Shown here one piece after another: positions 1 through 12,002 of a DNA stretch of 64,000 nt. The translations under genes were made by a program, and so were the position numbers. The notes below the pieces were generated by a model. That model had not been told where the DNA came from. It did no database searches and saw only the letters and a list, made by a program, of their open reading frames with translations. Source of the DNA: Macrosoma leucophasiata (lineage: Eukaryota; Arthropoda; Insecta; Lepidoptera; Hedylidae); NCBI GenBank assembly GCA_036365455.1, contig JAWQUS010000023.1, positions 310,001-374,000 of the forward strand, given 5' to 3'. Each line of letters begins with the position of its first letter. Within the stretch, counting starts at the first letter, position 1.

Positions 1-244
1 AGAAAAATTCAGATCTGACAAAATTATATGATCTGGTCAGCATACATTTTTAAGCAGACATTTTGTTCTATTAAGTATTTCGGCCTTTAAGATAAGGTAT
101 AATTATAAAGTTTTAATTGGCAAACCGTAGGTGTTTACTTGCATTCAACTTCTTCTTTGGGGAACCCTACTGGTGTGAAGATATTGTTTAAAGTGTAAAT
201 TGCTATAGCTCAGAATGTCTGAGAAATTGCCTCAGTTGAATAGT
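1..244. other. AT-rich DNA, nothing recognised
   Basis: No coding frame, RNA gene or known repeat was recognised before the first tRNA-A copy. Confidence 0.5.
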
Positions 245-485
245 AATTATTGTTTTATATTATTTCGCATTAACACATGCTTGTGAAATATATTTTATTT
301 TAAAGAAAAATGGAAAGAAAAATTTTACTTCAGGCGAGACTCGAACTCGCGGCCTACTGGGAATCTAGTCCAGCCGCTCTTCCAATTGAGCTACTGAAGT
401 CCTGCCCGATTTGTCAAATCATTCCTTCACATTTATTGCATTGCTATATGGTAGCAGCAGCGCCATCTATTCCCAACTATCTAGT
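245..485 (-). repeat. tRNA-A repeat, copy 1
   Basis: Read on the minus strand, positions 400-327 form a tRNA-like core. A 7-bp acceptor-like stem pairs ACTTCAG with CTGAAGT, the A-box-like stretch is TAGCTCAATTGG and the B-box-like stretch is GAGTTCGAGTC. The core is followed by AAATTTTTCTTTCCATT and an AT-rich tail. The T-arm and variable region resemble tRNA-Tyr, which is an inference. The anticodon arm has a mismatch, so this is a tRNA-derived repeat and not a tRNA gene. Confidence 0.8.
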
Positions 486-999
486 AATTGTTGTAATAAT
501 CCCTCACTTCCCTTCCACGTCGCCCGGTTATCGAGGGCCTTCGCGGCCTGCGCCTGCGCATAGCAGTTAACTGCGACCTTTGCCGTCTACGTGCTTTTAA
601 ATAAATACGTTCCAATGAAATGTAATCAAAGTACCTAATCTGTAAGTATTCTGTTATTTTAAACTTTTTCGTGATGTGATCGGGTTTTGAAGACCGAATT
701 TTATTTGAGGAAAGTTTTTAACCTCTAAAAGCGGCTTTGTGTGAGGTCTACTTGTGCGCAGTTTTCCTATCTTAAATACCAAAGACTTCTTATAGGTTTA
801 ATAACAGGTAAAATCTATAGTATTCTATTTTTTTCATTTACTTATGCTATTTAACATTGCTTCTTGCGAATTTTCATGATTCTAGGTCAACCGGAAATAT
901 CTATCCCATAGGTATTTGATTTTCCCACTAATGTAGGAAAATATGCACTCAAATGGTCGAATTAACGCCTGCATCCTTTGAAGTATGTGTACTCGGAAT
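486..999. other. No gene seen
   Basis: GC-richer sequence at 500-590 gives way to AT-rich DNA. A short match to the SINE-C 3' end (AATTAACGCCTGCAT) lies at about 959-975. Nothing else was recognised. Confidence 0.4.
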
Positions 1000-1212
1000 G
1001 AACGACCTGGTTAGTCCAGCGGTGTGAGATGACCGTTTGATTCGAAAGGTCGCGGGTACGATCCCCGCACCGGGACAAATATTTGTATGGCCCACAGATA
1101 TTTGTTTCGGGTCTGGGTGTTTGTGTATGTGTTGTATGTGTACAACGGCACCCACGACACAGGTTTATACCTAATGTGGGGCTGTGAGTGTAAACGTATT
1201 TTATTTATTTAT
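1000..1212 (+). repeat. SINE-B, copy 1
   Basis: The head is tRNA-like, with TAGTCCAGCGGTG as the A-box-like part and GGGTACGATCCCC as the B-box-like part. It is followed by a conserved ~130 bp body (ATATTTGTTTCGGGTCTGG, then GTGTACAACGGCACCC) and a TTTATTTATT tail. The other copies are at 14253-14453, 21662-21868 and 49253-49343. It is a tRNA-derived SINE transcribed by RNA polymerase III by analogy; the body has no coding potential. Confidence 0.85.
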
Positions 1213-1583
1213 TAATTATTGCGTTGACTTATAAGTCTGATTTACAGAGTCTCTAGGCTCAGGCTCCCACTCGAATATTTGGTATAACTTTCAACTGACA
1301 CTCTCCTGAGAAAAAGAGTCTTGACAGACGGACAACAAAGTGATGCTATAGGTCTATAGGTGATCCGTGTTTTCCTTTTATGATACGGAACCCTATAAAG
1401 GTGGTTCTTTTGTAACAAATAGATGGAAAGCAAAGAGTAGCACAGCCTGCGTGTGTTGTGCGTAATTAGTTGACCTTATTGGTTTCTCACTAACTTTTAA
1501 TTGGCGATTGTTCACGACCAACAAATTGTCCTTAGATATACCTACCTCATTCCCTACTTTACCAGATATAACTACGATAATAA

Positions 1584-1650
1584 ACGTAATTAACGCCTGC
1601 ATACTCTGAAGGGGTAGGCAAGGGTAAATGCATGCGTTCAAGTATACTAT
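1584..1650 (-). repeat. SINE-C 3' fragment
   Basis: It matches the 3' part of SINE-C in reverse orientation: ACGCCTGCAT, then GAAGGGGTAGGCA, then AAATGCATGC. The rest of the element is absent. Confidence 0.6.
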
Positions 1651-2510
1651 GACATTCAAACACTGATGATTTGAGGCTACACCACCAGTAACTACCTACC
1701 ATACCGCTTCAATAAAACAAGCTAGATGACCAGTAAAGAACTATGTATACTAGATAGTTTACGATGAAATGGGCAATTAATTCTAACTAGGTACATTTCG
1801 GTGTGTATGTAGGTGTTTGGTAATTGTATCACATGTGTGTGCATATGTGTGAGATCGCGTGAGACGATGCGTATGCGCAGCGTGGCCACGGACACCGCAA
1901 ATTCACAAGCGATAGCGATTAACAAGTATGTATTTAAGCTATTTTTCTATGTAAATTACAGTAACAAGCGTGTAGTTCACATAGGCTGGAACGTTAGCTA
2001 CCGAGGCAGTTTATTTTAATTTTTTAAAACTAATTCTATTAAGCATAGTTTTCTCAGATATTTTTGTCGAAGACTCCCAAGAGCAATTTGGAAACTGAAG
2101 TGTATTTAATAAATAATAATAATATCGTAATCGTAAAATTACAACATGTTTTCATGCAGTCAACATGTTTTAATGCCACAGACTCACAGTTCAATGTTTA
2201 GAGCAACTGTTTTTTATTCAGCTTTAATGCAATTGCAGCCTTTCGTGGCATAGTAAGAGCGCTTTTACACAGCCACGTAGGGTTCCGGTCCCACGCAAGA
2301 TCCCATTTAGTGGCGTATCTGTTTTTATGGGCATATTCACACAAGCAGTGTTGCAATATCACCATGCCAGCCCTAGTACTAAATTGGCGCAGTGATTCCG
2401 AAAAAAATATTACCATTAGAAAACAAAATAAATGCCCGTGTGAAGGGTAAGGACAGATAAAAATTAGAAAGAAGAAAGAAAGAAGAAGAAAGAAAAAGAT
2501 TTAAATGATT
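1651..2510. other. No gene seen
   Basis: Small open frames are present but resemble no known protein. A purine-rich AGAAAG stretch lies at about 2465-2500, just ahead of a LINE fragment. Confidence 0.4.
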
Positions 2511-2520
2511 ACTAATTACT

Positions 2521-2736
2521 TATGTGGATGGTTGCAGAGGCCCAGGAAGACCAAGACTGACCTACCATGACCAAATAGGTAGAGTTCTTCTGTCTGATGG
2601 TGGGATCAAAAGTATTAGGAATCGGCGTGCATGTATGAAGAGAATGATGAAAGTAGACGAGGCACGAGAGGTTTGTCAGAACCGGGATATCTGGCGCTCT
2701 ACACTCTCTGCCTACCCCGTTAGGGACCTGGCGTGA
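2521..2736 (+). pseudogene. LINE reverse transcriptase, C-terminal fragment
   Basis: The open frame encodes about 70 residues containing GRPRLTYHDQIGRV and, after a short gap, MKRMMKVDEAREVCQNRDIW and STLSAYPVRDLA. This combination (a GRP..W/Y..QI segment, then DEAR....R..W and SAYP) is the extreme C-terminus of a lepidopteran non-LTR retrotransposon polyprotein. No endonuclease or RT catalytic region is present, so this is a 5'-truncated dead copy. The frame is followed by GGCGTGAAGATACATACATA, a short-repeat 3' end. The same tail recurs at 24328-24372 and more weakly at 54503-54562. The exact LINE clade cannot be told from this piece. Confidence 0.7.
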
Positions 2737-2749
2737 AGATACATACATA

Positions 2750-3424
2750 GTAATTACTTAGAAAAGAAAACGCATGGGAACCACGTTTCGAACGAAGTTC
2801 CTCACTGAATAGTTAAGCGTAAAAACAAGAACAAAAAATGTTATTACTAACACAGTCTAAAGAAAATGAACATTATGTGTTATAAGTGCGAGTATATTTC
2901 ATAAATTGTGTAATGTCAAAACGTTACGCTTTTTGGTCACTTTTTTAGCGTTACTTATTCGTTTATTGCCGACTTAAAATTAGTAAGTTACATCAGTATA
3001 GCTTTAATTTATTTTTATCTTTACCGTTCTTCGTTTCGTCGGTTTATTATTTTTTTGGCAAGTTATTATTATTTTTTTTATAAGCGGCAAATAATGTCAA
3101 CAAAGTCGAAAGTGATAATATAATATTAGTATTTGTTAATGGCCTCATGTTCGCGTGAGTGGCGGCTGCGCGGGCGCACATTTCTAGATTATATTCTCTC
3201 ATGCTCTCGCACACTAGTATAGCCGCCCGACGCCGTTCGCGGCAGCTACAACAACGCCAATGCTTCATTTTATTGTTTTTCACCAACAAAAGCAGCCAAT
3301 TATAATGGATTCTAAGATAGCTTGCACGGAATTTATTTATTATTTATAGTTTACGTAGGATTATTTTTCATCGACTTCAAAAATGGAGGAGGTTGTTTTG
3401 AGGTGTGGTTGAGATACTTTTATT
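2750..3424. other. No gene seen
   Basis: AT-rich sequence contains one GC-richer patch (3150-3260). No recognisable coding or repeat signal was found. Confidence 0.4.
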
Positions 3425-3596
3425 GTCTACCAATCGATCCGTTAATTTTTGAAAGGGCACACTTCCAAGTTGGGCTCTTTGTTACAGTTGGGGTGTTATG
3501 AAGGCATACATTATCATCTAACCGGAATATGTTAGTGCTGAACACTACCATTTGGTGCTTACGCCTCCTACACTGGAAGTCTACCACCAGTGATAT
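3425..3596 (-). repeat. Rep-D, internally deleted copy
   Basis: The minus-strand 5' end is clear (CTACCACCAGT at about 3580-3590), as is the block TTAGTGCTGAACACTACCAT. The 3' half is diverged. Confidence 0.6.
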
Positions 3597-3599
3597 TCT

Positions 3600-3890
3600 T
3601 GCTGCATTTTTTTATATTCTTATTTTAATTTATTATTATTTTATTTTAAAGAAAAATGGAAAGAAAAATTTGACTTCAGGCGAGACTCGAACTCGCGGCC
3701 TACTGGGAATCTAGTCCAGCCGCTCTTCCAATTGAGCTACTGAAGCCCTGCCCGATTTATCAAATCTTTCCTTCACATCTATTGCGTTGCTTTATGGTAG
3801 CAGCAGTGCCATCTATTACCAGCTATGCTAGTTAGGCAACCGATATAGTAGACTTTTCAGTTTATTGAATATCGTAAGGAAGTCGCTTTT
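3600..3890 (-). repeat. tRNA-A repeat, copy 2
   Basis: The tRNA-like core lies at 3673-3746 on the minus strand. It is flanked by the same tail (AAAGAAAAATGGAAAGAAAA) and the same head (CGCCATCTATTACC-like, then ACTTTTCAGTTTATTGAATA) as the cluster at 53.6-54.3 kb. Confidence 0.8.
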
Positions 3891-4066
3891 ACCCTTAATA
3901 ACTAGAAACCCCAACAATATCCCTAAGTAATTAGATGATTCTAAGCAATTTTTTTTTTCGATTTCTTGGACATACTTATTTTTTTATACCAATAAGGCGA
4001 TAGAAGGTCGTCAGGGCAGCTAGAATTAATTAGGTTTTTTTTCAGTTTTAATAAGGGTTCTTAGGG

Positions 4067-4150
4067 TTCCGTAGTAAACAAGGAACCCTAACAGTTTCGC
4101 CATGTCCGTCTGTCTGTCCGTCCGCGGTTGAGTGCAAAAACTATTGGCAC
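4067..4150 (+). repeat. GGGTTCCGTA-type lepidopteran repeat fragment
   Basis: AGGGTTCCGTAGTAAACAAG is followed by GGAACCCTAACAGTTTCGCC and a run of GTCTGTCCGTC. This pattern is common in lepidopteran intergenic DNA. Diverged relatives occur near 24500, 47965-48030 and 51535-51785. Its class is not known to me. Confidence 0.5.
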
Positions 4151-4159
4151 TAGAGATTT

Positions 4160-4915
4160 GAAATGTGAAATTTTATTAATATGATTTTAATTTACTATGA
4201 CCTATCTGTTTTTATTTTATATTATTCGCTGTATCTATTTTTAAATTTTAATGACTTCACTTATGCAAAATAAAAACATTTTCTTTATTTTTTTCTCGTG
4301 TTATATTATTAAGAAAATCTGTTAACAATATAGTCCCATTTCCTCAGCAGTTCATAAAACTTTGCCATATTTCGATATAAACGAAGTTTGTTAGCCATCC
4401 CTATGATTTTGAAATATTATGATTTTTAGAATTAGAACACAACGTCCCACTTCGTCTGCCTTCAGGCAGTTTGACAGAACGAATTGTATGCAATAAATTG
4501 AACATTCTCAGTCTATAGGAAGAATCTGATTGGTCTGTGGAGTAAACATACAATAAATGTAGAATACTGAATAGGTACCTGTATCTTTATCATTTATCAG
4601 CAACGGTGCGTGCAATACAGGCTCCCCTTGACTGCATTACACCGCCATGTTAAAATGCACCCTATCTCCTGCGCCGCGTGGGGAATTGAGTAGCATTTGG
4701 TTTATCCGGGTTATTCTGTTTCAGGGTATTGTTACACTGACTGGTTTCGGTATTTGCCTTGAACAGGAATGGTATAATACCATTGGTACTGAACTGCTTA
4801 TCATTCATTTCACATTGAAAGGTAATGAAACACTGCAAGTTGAAACGAGTTACGTCAAATCTTGAGTTCTTATTTGTCTTAAGTTGTGAAGGTTAGCATG
4901 TTAATATTAAAAGAA
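4160..4915. other. No gene seen
   Basis: An open frame at 4647-4865 has no recognisable similarity and no supporting context. Confidence 0.4.
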
Positions 4916-5165
4916 ATTTTACTGTTGGTAGAGCTCTAGTGACAGAGCTCGAACGGTTTGGGCATCAGTACATTACATAATCCACCTACTTGTCGCTAAA
5001 TGGTAGTGTTTGTTTAGCGTTGTCGTGTTTCGACCGCGGTAATGCACAAACTACATGTGCGGTTAATGTAATGCAATGTAATCCCCGGCACAGAGATCTG
5101 CTAGGTCATAGGTGTGGCAACTAATCAACACTCACAAAAGTACCACCATAAACCACTCATAATTA
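4916..5165 (+). repeat. Rep-D, old diverged copy
   Basis: It begins ACTGTTGGTAGAGCTC. Blocks matching the family (CTAAATGGTAGTGTT, CCCCGGCACAGAGA) can still be followed, with many substitutions and indels. Confidence 0.6.
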
Positions 5166-5235
5166 GCTTAGGTAAGATTTATTGTAAAGCTTTACAGTAA
5201 GCAAAATATATTGAACTCGGCCCTCCACCGTTGAA

Positions 5236-5256
5236 CTATATATATATATATATATC
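5236..5256. repeat. (TA)n microsatellite
   Basis: About ten TA units. Confidence 0.9.
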
Positions 5257-6219
5257 TTCAAACTATAATATTATTTAAACAGACACTAGCAAAATTCTGA
5301 TGATCCAATGCATGTGAGGTTACCACAGGGCATGTTCGCGCGAGCAGGTTCTCTTGTAATTATCATTTAATAAAGTACGGATCTCGACCGACGAGTATAC
5401 TTCTCGCTAAAATAACAATAATTGTCTGGATATGTTTTTATTCAACACATTTTCTTCCGAAGCAATGGCTTCGGAAGTGACGAAAGAATATTGAATTCAT
5501 TATTAAAATAACAAAAACTTCTACAAAATGTAGGCGAATCATTGAAAATAGATAAATTATTTCGACTATATTTCATATATTTATACTTGTTGCTGGTTTG
5601 TATTTTTGAGGTTATTCCTTATTAGCCTTTTAACCTTTCGTTAAAAATGATTTTAAATAGGTGTCATAAGCATTAAGCTTCCAATCTTTTTCAAAATCAA
5701 TAATTATTATCCATTGCTATTAGTTTGTACGGCCCTGTCATTAGTTAGATAGGTGTAGTTTCGATGTTCGTGATTTTATCATTGATTTTTTTATTGGCAA
5801 ACGCAGAAGCATTCTTATTTGCAATGCTTTTTTTTACAATTTAAGGATTACAATTTAAAACCAAAAAAAATCTGAATTTACAAATTTTTTTTGAATTTTG
5901 TGGCGATATCTTCAAATTCCGCGACACTAGTCTGTCCTGTAATCCGCAACTTGCGCCCGCGCACCTCACAATGCGATTTTAATTGCACACGCGAGATCCG
6001 AACCGGCGGCTAGTTTTTGCGGGAGCCGACATTGCTGGGAACCGGTGTGGTTTGTTAATTTTAGTAAGGTTTAATTGTTTCCAACTTGAAATCTTTTTTG
6101 AGTATCGCTGATTGGACTGTTTTTGAGTTTATGTGATTTACAACTTAGGTCTCCTCTTTTATTTCATGGCGATAGATATAATACTTACATACTATAGGAA
6201 CCTACTTCTGTAGTGTCAC
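5257..6219. other. No gene seen; one small hairpin
   Basis: A perfect 10-bp inverted repeat (CTTCCGAAGC, loop AATG, GCTTCGGAAG) lies at 5454-5477. A GC-richer patch at 5925-6050 could be an old promoter or repeat, but nothing supports a gene. Confidence 0.4.
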
Positions 6220-6426
6220 AGTATAAGGCCCCAACATAATACCAGCGCCGGGTTTATTAATCCGGCGCAATGCTGAGTTGGGGATCCTTTAGAACAATTT
6301 TTAATTAAGTTTTGTTTTGTGGTAAATCCATTTATTTGTTTCATTTTTTTCTGTTATGTTTTCTATTATGTACCTATTGTCTTAATAAATATACTTTCTT
6401 TTTTCTTTCTTTCTTTCTTTCTTTCT
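6220..6426 (+). repeat. Probable LINE 3' end with (TTTC)n tail
   Basis: A GC-containing stem-like segment (GCGCCGGGTTTATTAATC, then CGGCGCAATGCTGAGTTGG) is followed by AT-rich sequence, AATAAATA and a (TTTC)n tail at 6396-6426. This looks like the non-coding 3' end of a 5'-truncated non-LTR element. No coding part remains. Confidence 0.45.
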
Positions 6427-6512
6427 AAGTTGAGGAACAGATGTCAGAGCATCCGTTGAGAAGAGTTGGGGTCAAACCATATTATCTAACTAATCGATTA
6501 TTTTAAACTACT

Positions 6513-6805
6513 AGCTAGCCCCGGATCCACACGGGTGCAATGACTGTAATATATATAGCCAACTAGCTGTTGCCTTGGGTTCCACGTGCCTGTAGGTCGC
6601 TTTTCGCGTTACCAGTGGAAACTCATCAAATCATCCCTTAGCATCCCGCAGGCACATTTTTTCGGCATAAAAAGTATCCTATAATCTAAGTTAGATACCC
6701 TATCTGTATAACAAATTTCAATAAAATCCGTTCAAAAGTCTCGGCGTGATTGACGGACAAATATTCAAACATTCAAACAAAGAAACTTTGCTATTTATAA
6801 TATTA
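6513..6805 (-). mobile_element. Hel-2 Helitron-like repeat, reverse copy
   Basis: In reverse it contains the conserved Hel-2 blocks: a TGTCCGTCAATCACGCCGA-like stretch, a CATCCCxxxGxAT stretch, a GCGAAAAGCG-like stretch and a GC-rich hairpin close to the end at about 6520. Related copies are at 37540-37806 and 47700-47943. Confidence 0.5.
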
Positions 6806-6809
6806 GTGC

Positions 6810-7914
6810 GATGTCACTCAGTGAAGACGCAGCTTTATAATGGTGAAAGGATTTTTGAAATCGGTCCAGTAGTTTTTGTGTGAAAACGTTACAAAAACAC
6901 GTACAAAAAAACAAATGTTTCCTCTGTAATATTTATTGGTAGGTTGTTGGTGTTGCAACGTAATGTAGTTGGTAGGTAGGTACCTACCAATATGGGTGAT
7001 TACCCGTGTACCCACTGTAATTATGAATTACCCATCCACCCACCAGTGGGTTAAGCCAGTGGGTTCACGGGTATAATCACCCACCAATATATTTAACTTC
7101 GGGAAGTGTTCAATCTCCCGAAGTTAAAAATTATGACAGTCATTCACAGATTGCTATTAATTTAGGAAAAAACCTTCGACACAGTAATGCTTAAAAAAGT
7201 AATATTACAGAAATCATCTTTAACAAGTAGCTGGTCATCATGAGACTCTCGTTTAGTAAGTGGTTTAAAAAAAATGTCTCCCATTGTGTTCGCTACTGGA
7301 TCGCGTCTTTTCGTGCCGAGCATACTGCGAATATCTGACGAGCGCGCGACGTGTTCACGGTGTGTTCGCTATAGATGCTAGTGACTTGCTTGCAATGAAC
7401 ACGTGCATTAGTCGCCTCAAAAGGAAAACGCTCGTAAATCGCGAGTGGGATATCGTTCTTACGTGACAGATTAATGTTCTAATGAGTGCGCCGACGCAGA
7501 GTGAAGCGACAGTCATTAGCATCGGCTTTGATAACCTGAGGGAATGTCCTGAACGTTCAAGGACTGTTTATGCCAGATTAAGTCAATTAGAATAATATTT
7601 ATTTAAAAGGATGGAGCAATATCCTTCAGAGATATATCATGTTGTATGAGAATTTCTTTCTGATTGAGATAATGTTGGTAACCTTACCACTCTGAAGTTT
7701 GGAGATCATGAATCTCAACTGGCTGTGGATATGCTTGTTTATTTTTTGCTCGCTCATTTTAAATACATATTTATTAAATAACTAAGAAACTAATGGAGAG
7801 TAGTGAGCCAGTGTTGAAGCTCTATTTTGTCCTGGTTTTTGTGAAGATGTCTATAAGCTGCACAAGTGATTATCACTTGTGATTGGGGACTGTGTGACTT
7901 GGGAACTGCATTTT
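6810..7914. other. Hairpins, no gene
   Basis: An imperfect inverted repeat at about 6983-7090 pairs ATGGGTGATTACCCGTG with CACGGGTATAATCACCCAC, and GTACCCACTG with CAGTGGGTTC. A perfect 11-bp hairpin follows at 7094-7126 (TAACTTCGGGA and TCCCGAAGTTA). 7280-7500 is GC-richer with a short unrecognised open frame. Nothing else was seen. Confidence 0.5.
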
Positions 7915-8195
7915 TTTTACCGGTGGTAGAACTCCAGTGTCAGAGCTCGTAGGCACAACCGCATTACCTACTTGTCGCTAAACGGTAGTGTTCAGCACTA
8001 TCGTGTTCCGGTCAGGTGGTTATGTACGGCCCTGTAATTTCTGGCACAGAGGCATAACACCTTAGGCCTCAAGAGTGGTAACGCATCTGCATTTTAACCT
8101 TGGTCTTTGTGTAAGTGTCTATAGGCTGCAGTCATCCACTTAACATCAATGTGAACTGCATGCTTGTTTGTCACTTCCATTACATAAAAAAAAAT
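7915..8195 (+). repeat. Rep-D, near full-length copy
   Basis: It starts TTTTTTTACCGGTGGTAG and ends CACTTCCATTACATAAAAAA. All family blocks are present in order, including TTCAGCACTATCGTGTTCCG, GGCACAGAGGCATAACACC and CTATAGGCTGCAGTCAT. The immediate flanks are inverted complements of each other (GCATTTTTTTT against AAAAAAAAATGC). Confidence 0.85.
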
Positions 8196-8449
8196 GCGCG
8201 GAATTGATGAGACAATTTCAGATTTTTTATATAGATCATTTTGCTTATCATTATGACCAACTTATACTATAGGACAAACACTGAAATCGCAAAAATAATC
8301 AGCTTGCAACGCTTCGTAAAAATATTTGAGTAGTAATTTTTTTACGGATTTCAGATTGGGTCCGTAATAAGAGTTGTTCATAAAGATGAGAAGAGGCCTC
8401 TTCAAAATTTTCATTGTCTCACAAAACACGACATATAATGCATAACATA

Positions 8450-9162
8450 GGGGTGTAAGTGGCGTCTTACCATCCTGGTGCCGCAGCCAACCTTACCTGC
8501 ACGTGGTGCACCCTGCCGACCAGCAAACAAGGCTCTGGCGACTGGTTCCACATGGTTGCTGGGTCGGCACTATCAGCGTAATCCCTCCTAGTGTCCTGCT
8601 TGGTGGTAAGGTCCCTTGGGTCTTGCCTGGCTAGCTACCACCCTCAAGTCGTAATCTGCCGCCAAACGTCTTCGGGCGTGTTCCCAGTCAGGAGAGCCAG
8701 TCCCCCCCTCCCCACCCCCTATCCTCTTCCTCGTTCCTATCCTTGATGTGCACCGTATTGTCCGCCTCCGGGGCCGGTATGTGTAAGGACATCTTGCGAT
8801 CAGGGGCGCAACATGTTGGCCCGGGGGCCAGGGAGAGCCAATGAAACGGTAACGGTCCACTGCCGCCCGCCGGTCAGTAGGGGACCCGAACCCAGGCCTC
8901 TCTATTAAACTCTGCCTGGGAGGCTGTCCCGCCAACCGGTGTTAAGTCCCGTGTGCAGTCGTCGTGCCGGAGTAAGAGACCGGAGTGGGCCCGGCGCCTG
9001 TGCACGGGGGGGATCGGGGGTCCTTCCGTCCCCCGGACCAGCAAATTGCACCACCTCTGTGTGCAGATGGTCTGATGCACCTGCAACTTTGCCCCTCGGG
9101 CGGTCGATACGGTGCACATCATTATTTCCCTTATCCGACGCTGTTAGGAAGTTTAAAAAAAA
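8450..9162 (+). promoter_or_regulatory. GC-rich 5' leader of the Jockey-like LINE
   Basis: A GC-rich block starts abruptly at about 8455 and runs into the polyprotein frame. Non-LTR elements carry an internal downstream promoter in this position, so a promoter role is inferred from family knowledge only. Short open frames here lack recognisable domains. Confidence 0.4.
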
Positions 9163-12002
9163 ATGGTCAAAAAGAAAAAAAAGAGTAGTAACGCAGCGGA
9201 CGCCCCTCCCACATTTACTGTGGACATGTGCAACATCAGGGGTTTACATACCAACCTTAACGCCGTTCACCACCACCTTGAAACGGCTAAGCCGGCCCTA
9301 CTCTTTCTGACGGAGACACAAATATCCTCTCCACTTGACACAGCGTACCTTACTTACCCCGGCTATACTCTGGAGAACACTTTCGTTCGCCGCGCCGGGG
9401 TATGTCTGTATGTCCGAGAGGATGTCTGTTGTCGCCGTCTTGACCATTTTGAAGACAAGGACCTGTCGCTATTGTGGGCACGCGTGGATTACGGTGGATC
9501 TACCCGAATATACGCGTGCGTGTACAGGTCCTATAGCGGAGACGGGGAGACAGCTCGCTTATTCGAGCACATCCAACAGGTGGTCGACACAGTGCTTGTG
9601 CAGTATCCTTCTGCGGAGTTGGTGATTCTTGGTGACTTTAACGCACACCATACGGAGTGGTTGAGTTCCCGGATCACGGACTTCGCTGGAAGATCTGCAC
9701 ACGATTTCGCGTTGGCTAATGGACTCTCACAAGTTGTAACCGGGTTTACCCGGATACCAGATGTCGAGGGTCACACTGCCTCTTTGCAAGATATTCTGCT
9801 GATCTCACATCCTGCCAACTATCAGGTGGTGGTCGAGGCTCCCTTAGGATCCTCGGACCACTGTCTGGTACGCACAAAAACCTCATTGTCGGTTCTAGCG
9901 CCGCTGCAGCCCTCGGTAACTCGACAAGTGTGGCATTACAGGTCGGCAGACTGGGATGGACTGAGGGAGTTCCTGACGTCCTACCCATGGAGGCAGCTTT
10001 GTTTCTCGTCGGAAGATCCGAGCACGTGTGCCGATGCTGTAACCTATGTGATACACCAGGGAATGGAATGTTACATTCCGTACTCTGTGGTTTCTAGTCA
10101 CAAGCAGGAGGCTTACAGAACCTGGACTACAGCTCACGCTTGTAAGGATCCTAATGCCTCCGGCCTTAAGAGAGCACTCAACGCTGCATCCAGGCCCACT
10201 AAGCGGCGCATGGCCAAAGCGAAGTCCAAGCACATCGGTAGAGTTGGCAGGAAACTAATGAGGCACCCTCCCGGGAGCCGTGCCTATTGGTCTCTTGCCA
10301 AAGCTATCGAAGGGAATTTTTGTCGGTCATCTTTCCCACCACTGCGTAAAATTGACGATAGCCTGGCCCACACGGCAAAAGAGAAAGCTGACCTTCTGGG
10401 CAGCCTCTTTGCCTCAAACTCAACTCTTGACGACATGGGTATCACAGGGCCTACCATTTCGCGCTGTGAAAGCTCTATGCCTGACGTCAAATTCACTCAG
10501 AAGAACGTCAGGCGAGCTCTTTTATCCCTTGACGTCAAGAAGTCGAGTGGGCCGGACTCCGTCCCTGGGGTGGTGTTGAAGATGTGCGCACCTGTTCTCG
10601 CTTTCCTACGATCAAAGAACCGTACCGTCTGCGTGGAAGACCGCCCTCGTGCACCCGATACCCAAAAAAGGGGATCGCAGTGACCCGGCCAATTATAGGC
10701 CCATAGCAATAACCTCCCTACTCTGTAAAGTCATGGAGCGTGTGATCAATACTCAACTGCTGCAGTATCTAGAGGATCATCAGCTGATCAGTGACCGCCA
10801 ATATGGATTTCGTCATGGCAGATCTGCTGGTGATCTTCTAGTATATCTCACGCACCATTGGTCCCACGCCTTGGACAAGAGTGGGAGGCATTGGCTGTAA
10901 GCCTGGACATTGCTAAGGCCTTTGACCGGGTCTGGCACAGGGCACTCCTCATGAAACTACCATTCTACGGTCTTCCCGAGAGGCTATGCAACTGGACAGC
11001 CAGCTTTCTGTCTGAGCGTTATATACAAGTCTTAGTTGACGGTCAGCGCTCAGACAGACTACCTATCAACGCTGGTGTGCCGCAAGGCTCTGTGTTATCT
11101 CCCACGCTTTTTCTTCTGCATGTCAATGAAATATTGGAGCAAAACTCCAATTTTCATTGCTATGCCGATGATAGTACGGGAGATGCACACTACACTAGCC
11201 GTGCAAATGCCTCTCGGACACTTATCGAGGAAAGCAGGACTAGACTTGTGTCTGAAATCGAGCACTCTCTGGAGCGGGTCTCGGATTGGGGTCGACTTAA
11301 TTTAGTACAGTTTAACCCCTCGAAGATACAAGTCTGCGCGTTCACCGCAAAAAAAACCCCATTCATTGTAGCACCACAGTTCCAGGGCATTCCGCTCGCC
11401 GTTGATAAGAGTATCGGTATCCTGGGCGTTGACATATCGAACGAAGTGCAATTCGGGAGTCACATTGAGTGTAAGACCAAGTTGGCATCCAAAAAGCTAG
11501 GGGTGCTCAACAAATTTGCGGCCCCATCTGGAATACTGCTCTCATTTGTGGGCGGGAGCCCCCAAATACCAGCTTGGTCCACTTGACTCCCTACAAAAAC
11601 GCGCCGTTCGTATTGTTAACGATCCAGGACTTACCGACAGGCTCGAACATCTGAGCCTGCACAGAGACATTGGGAGTCTGTGCGTGTTGTACCGTCTTTA
11701 CAATGGTGAGTGCTCTGCTGAACTGTTTGACATGGTGCCACCGTCTCTTTTCCTACACCGTACTACCCGTCAAAGAGAGAAGTTCCACCCACACCGACTG
11801 GACACTTGGCAGTGCTCAACGGTGCGGTTTTCACGTTCGTTCCTGTCCAGAACGTGTAAATTGTGGAACGAACTTCCCTCTGAGGTGTTCCCTAGGTGCT
11901 ACAATATGGGGTTCTTCAAAAATGGCGTCAAAAGAGTCCTTCAGGGCTGGCAGCGCGTTGGCAACTCCCCTGGTGTTGCAAATGTTCATAGGCGACGGTG
12001 AC
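9163..12002 (+). pseudogene. Jockey-like LINE endonuclease/reverse transcriptase, frameshifted
   Basis: The first frame (9163-10683) carries an apurinic-type endonuclease: LTETQ near the start, ILGDFNAHHTEW in the middle and the GSSDHCL motif near residue 230. A linker and the start of RT follow. A deletion with frameshift near 10600-10620 moves reading to 10649-10897, which has HPIPKKGDRSDPANYRPIAI. A 1-base slip near 10880 moves it to the 10858-11586 frame, with SLDIAKAFDRVWH, the palm motif CYADDS at about 11158-11175 and GVPQGSVLSP. A further short deletion near 11510 shifts to the 11516-12001 frame, which carries the RT thumb and C-terminus (RPHLEYCSHLWAGAP, ending HRRR). Every catalytic block is visible, so the copy is fairly young, but at least three frame breaks make it inactive. 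It was probably self-mobilising when intact. Confidence 0.85.

Noticed and set aside
327..400. tRNA gene
   Set aside because: The anticodon stem is mismatched, the same sequence recurs with fixed flanks in many places, and no clean T-run terminator follows. It is a tRNA-derived repeat. The same holds for the cores at 3673, 53662, 54212 and 56980.
1003..1075. tRNA gene
   Set aside because: This is the SINE-B head with the SINE body attached; other copies have the same body.
8588..9310. Several overlapping open frames
   Set aside because: GC-rich leader of the Jockey-like LINE opens many frames by chance; none has a domain.
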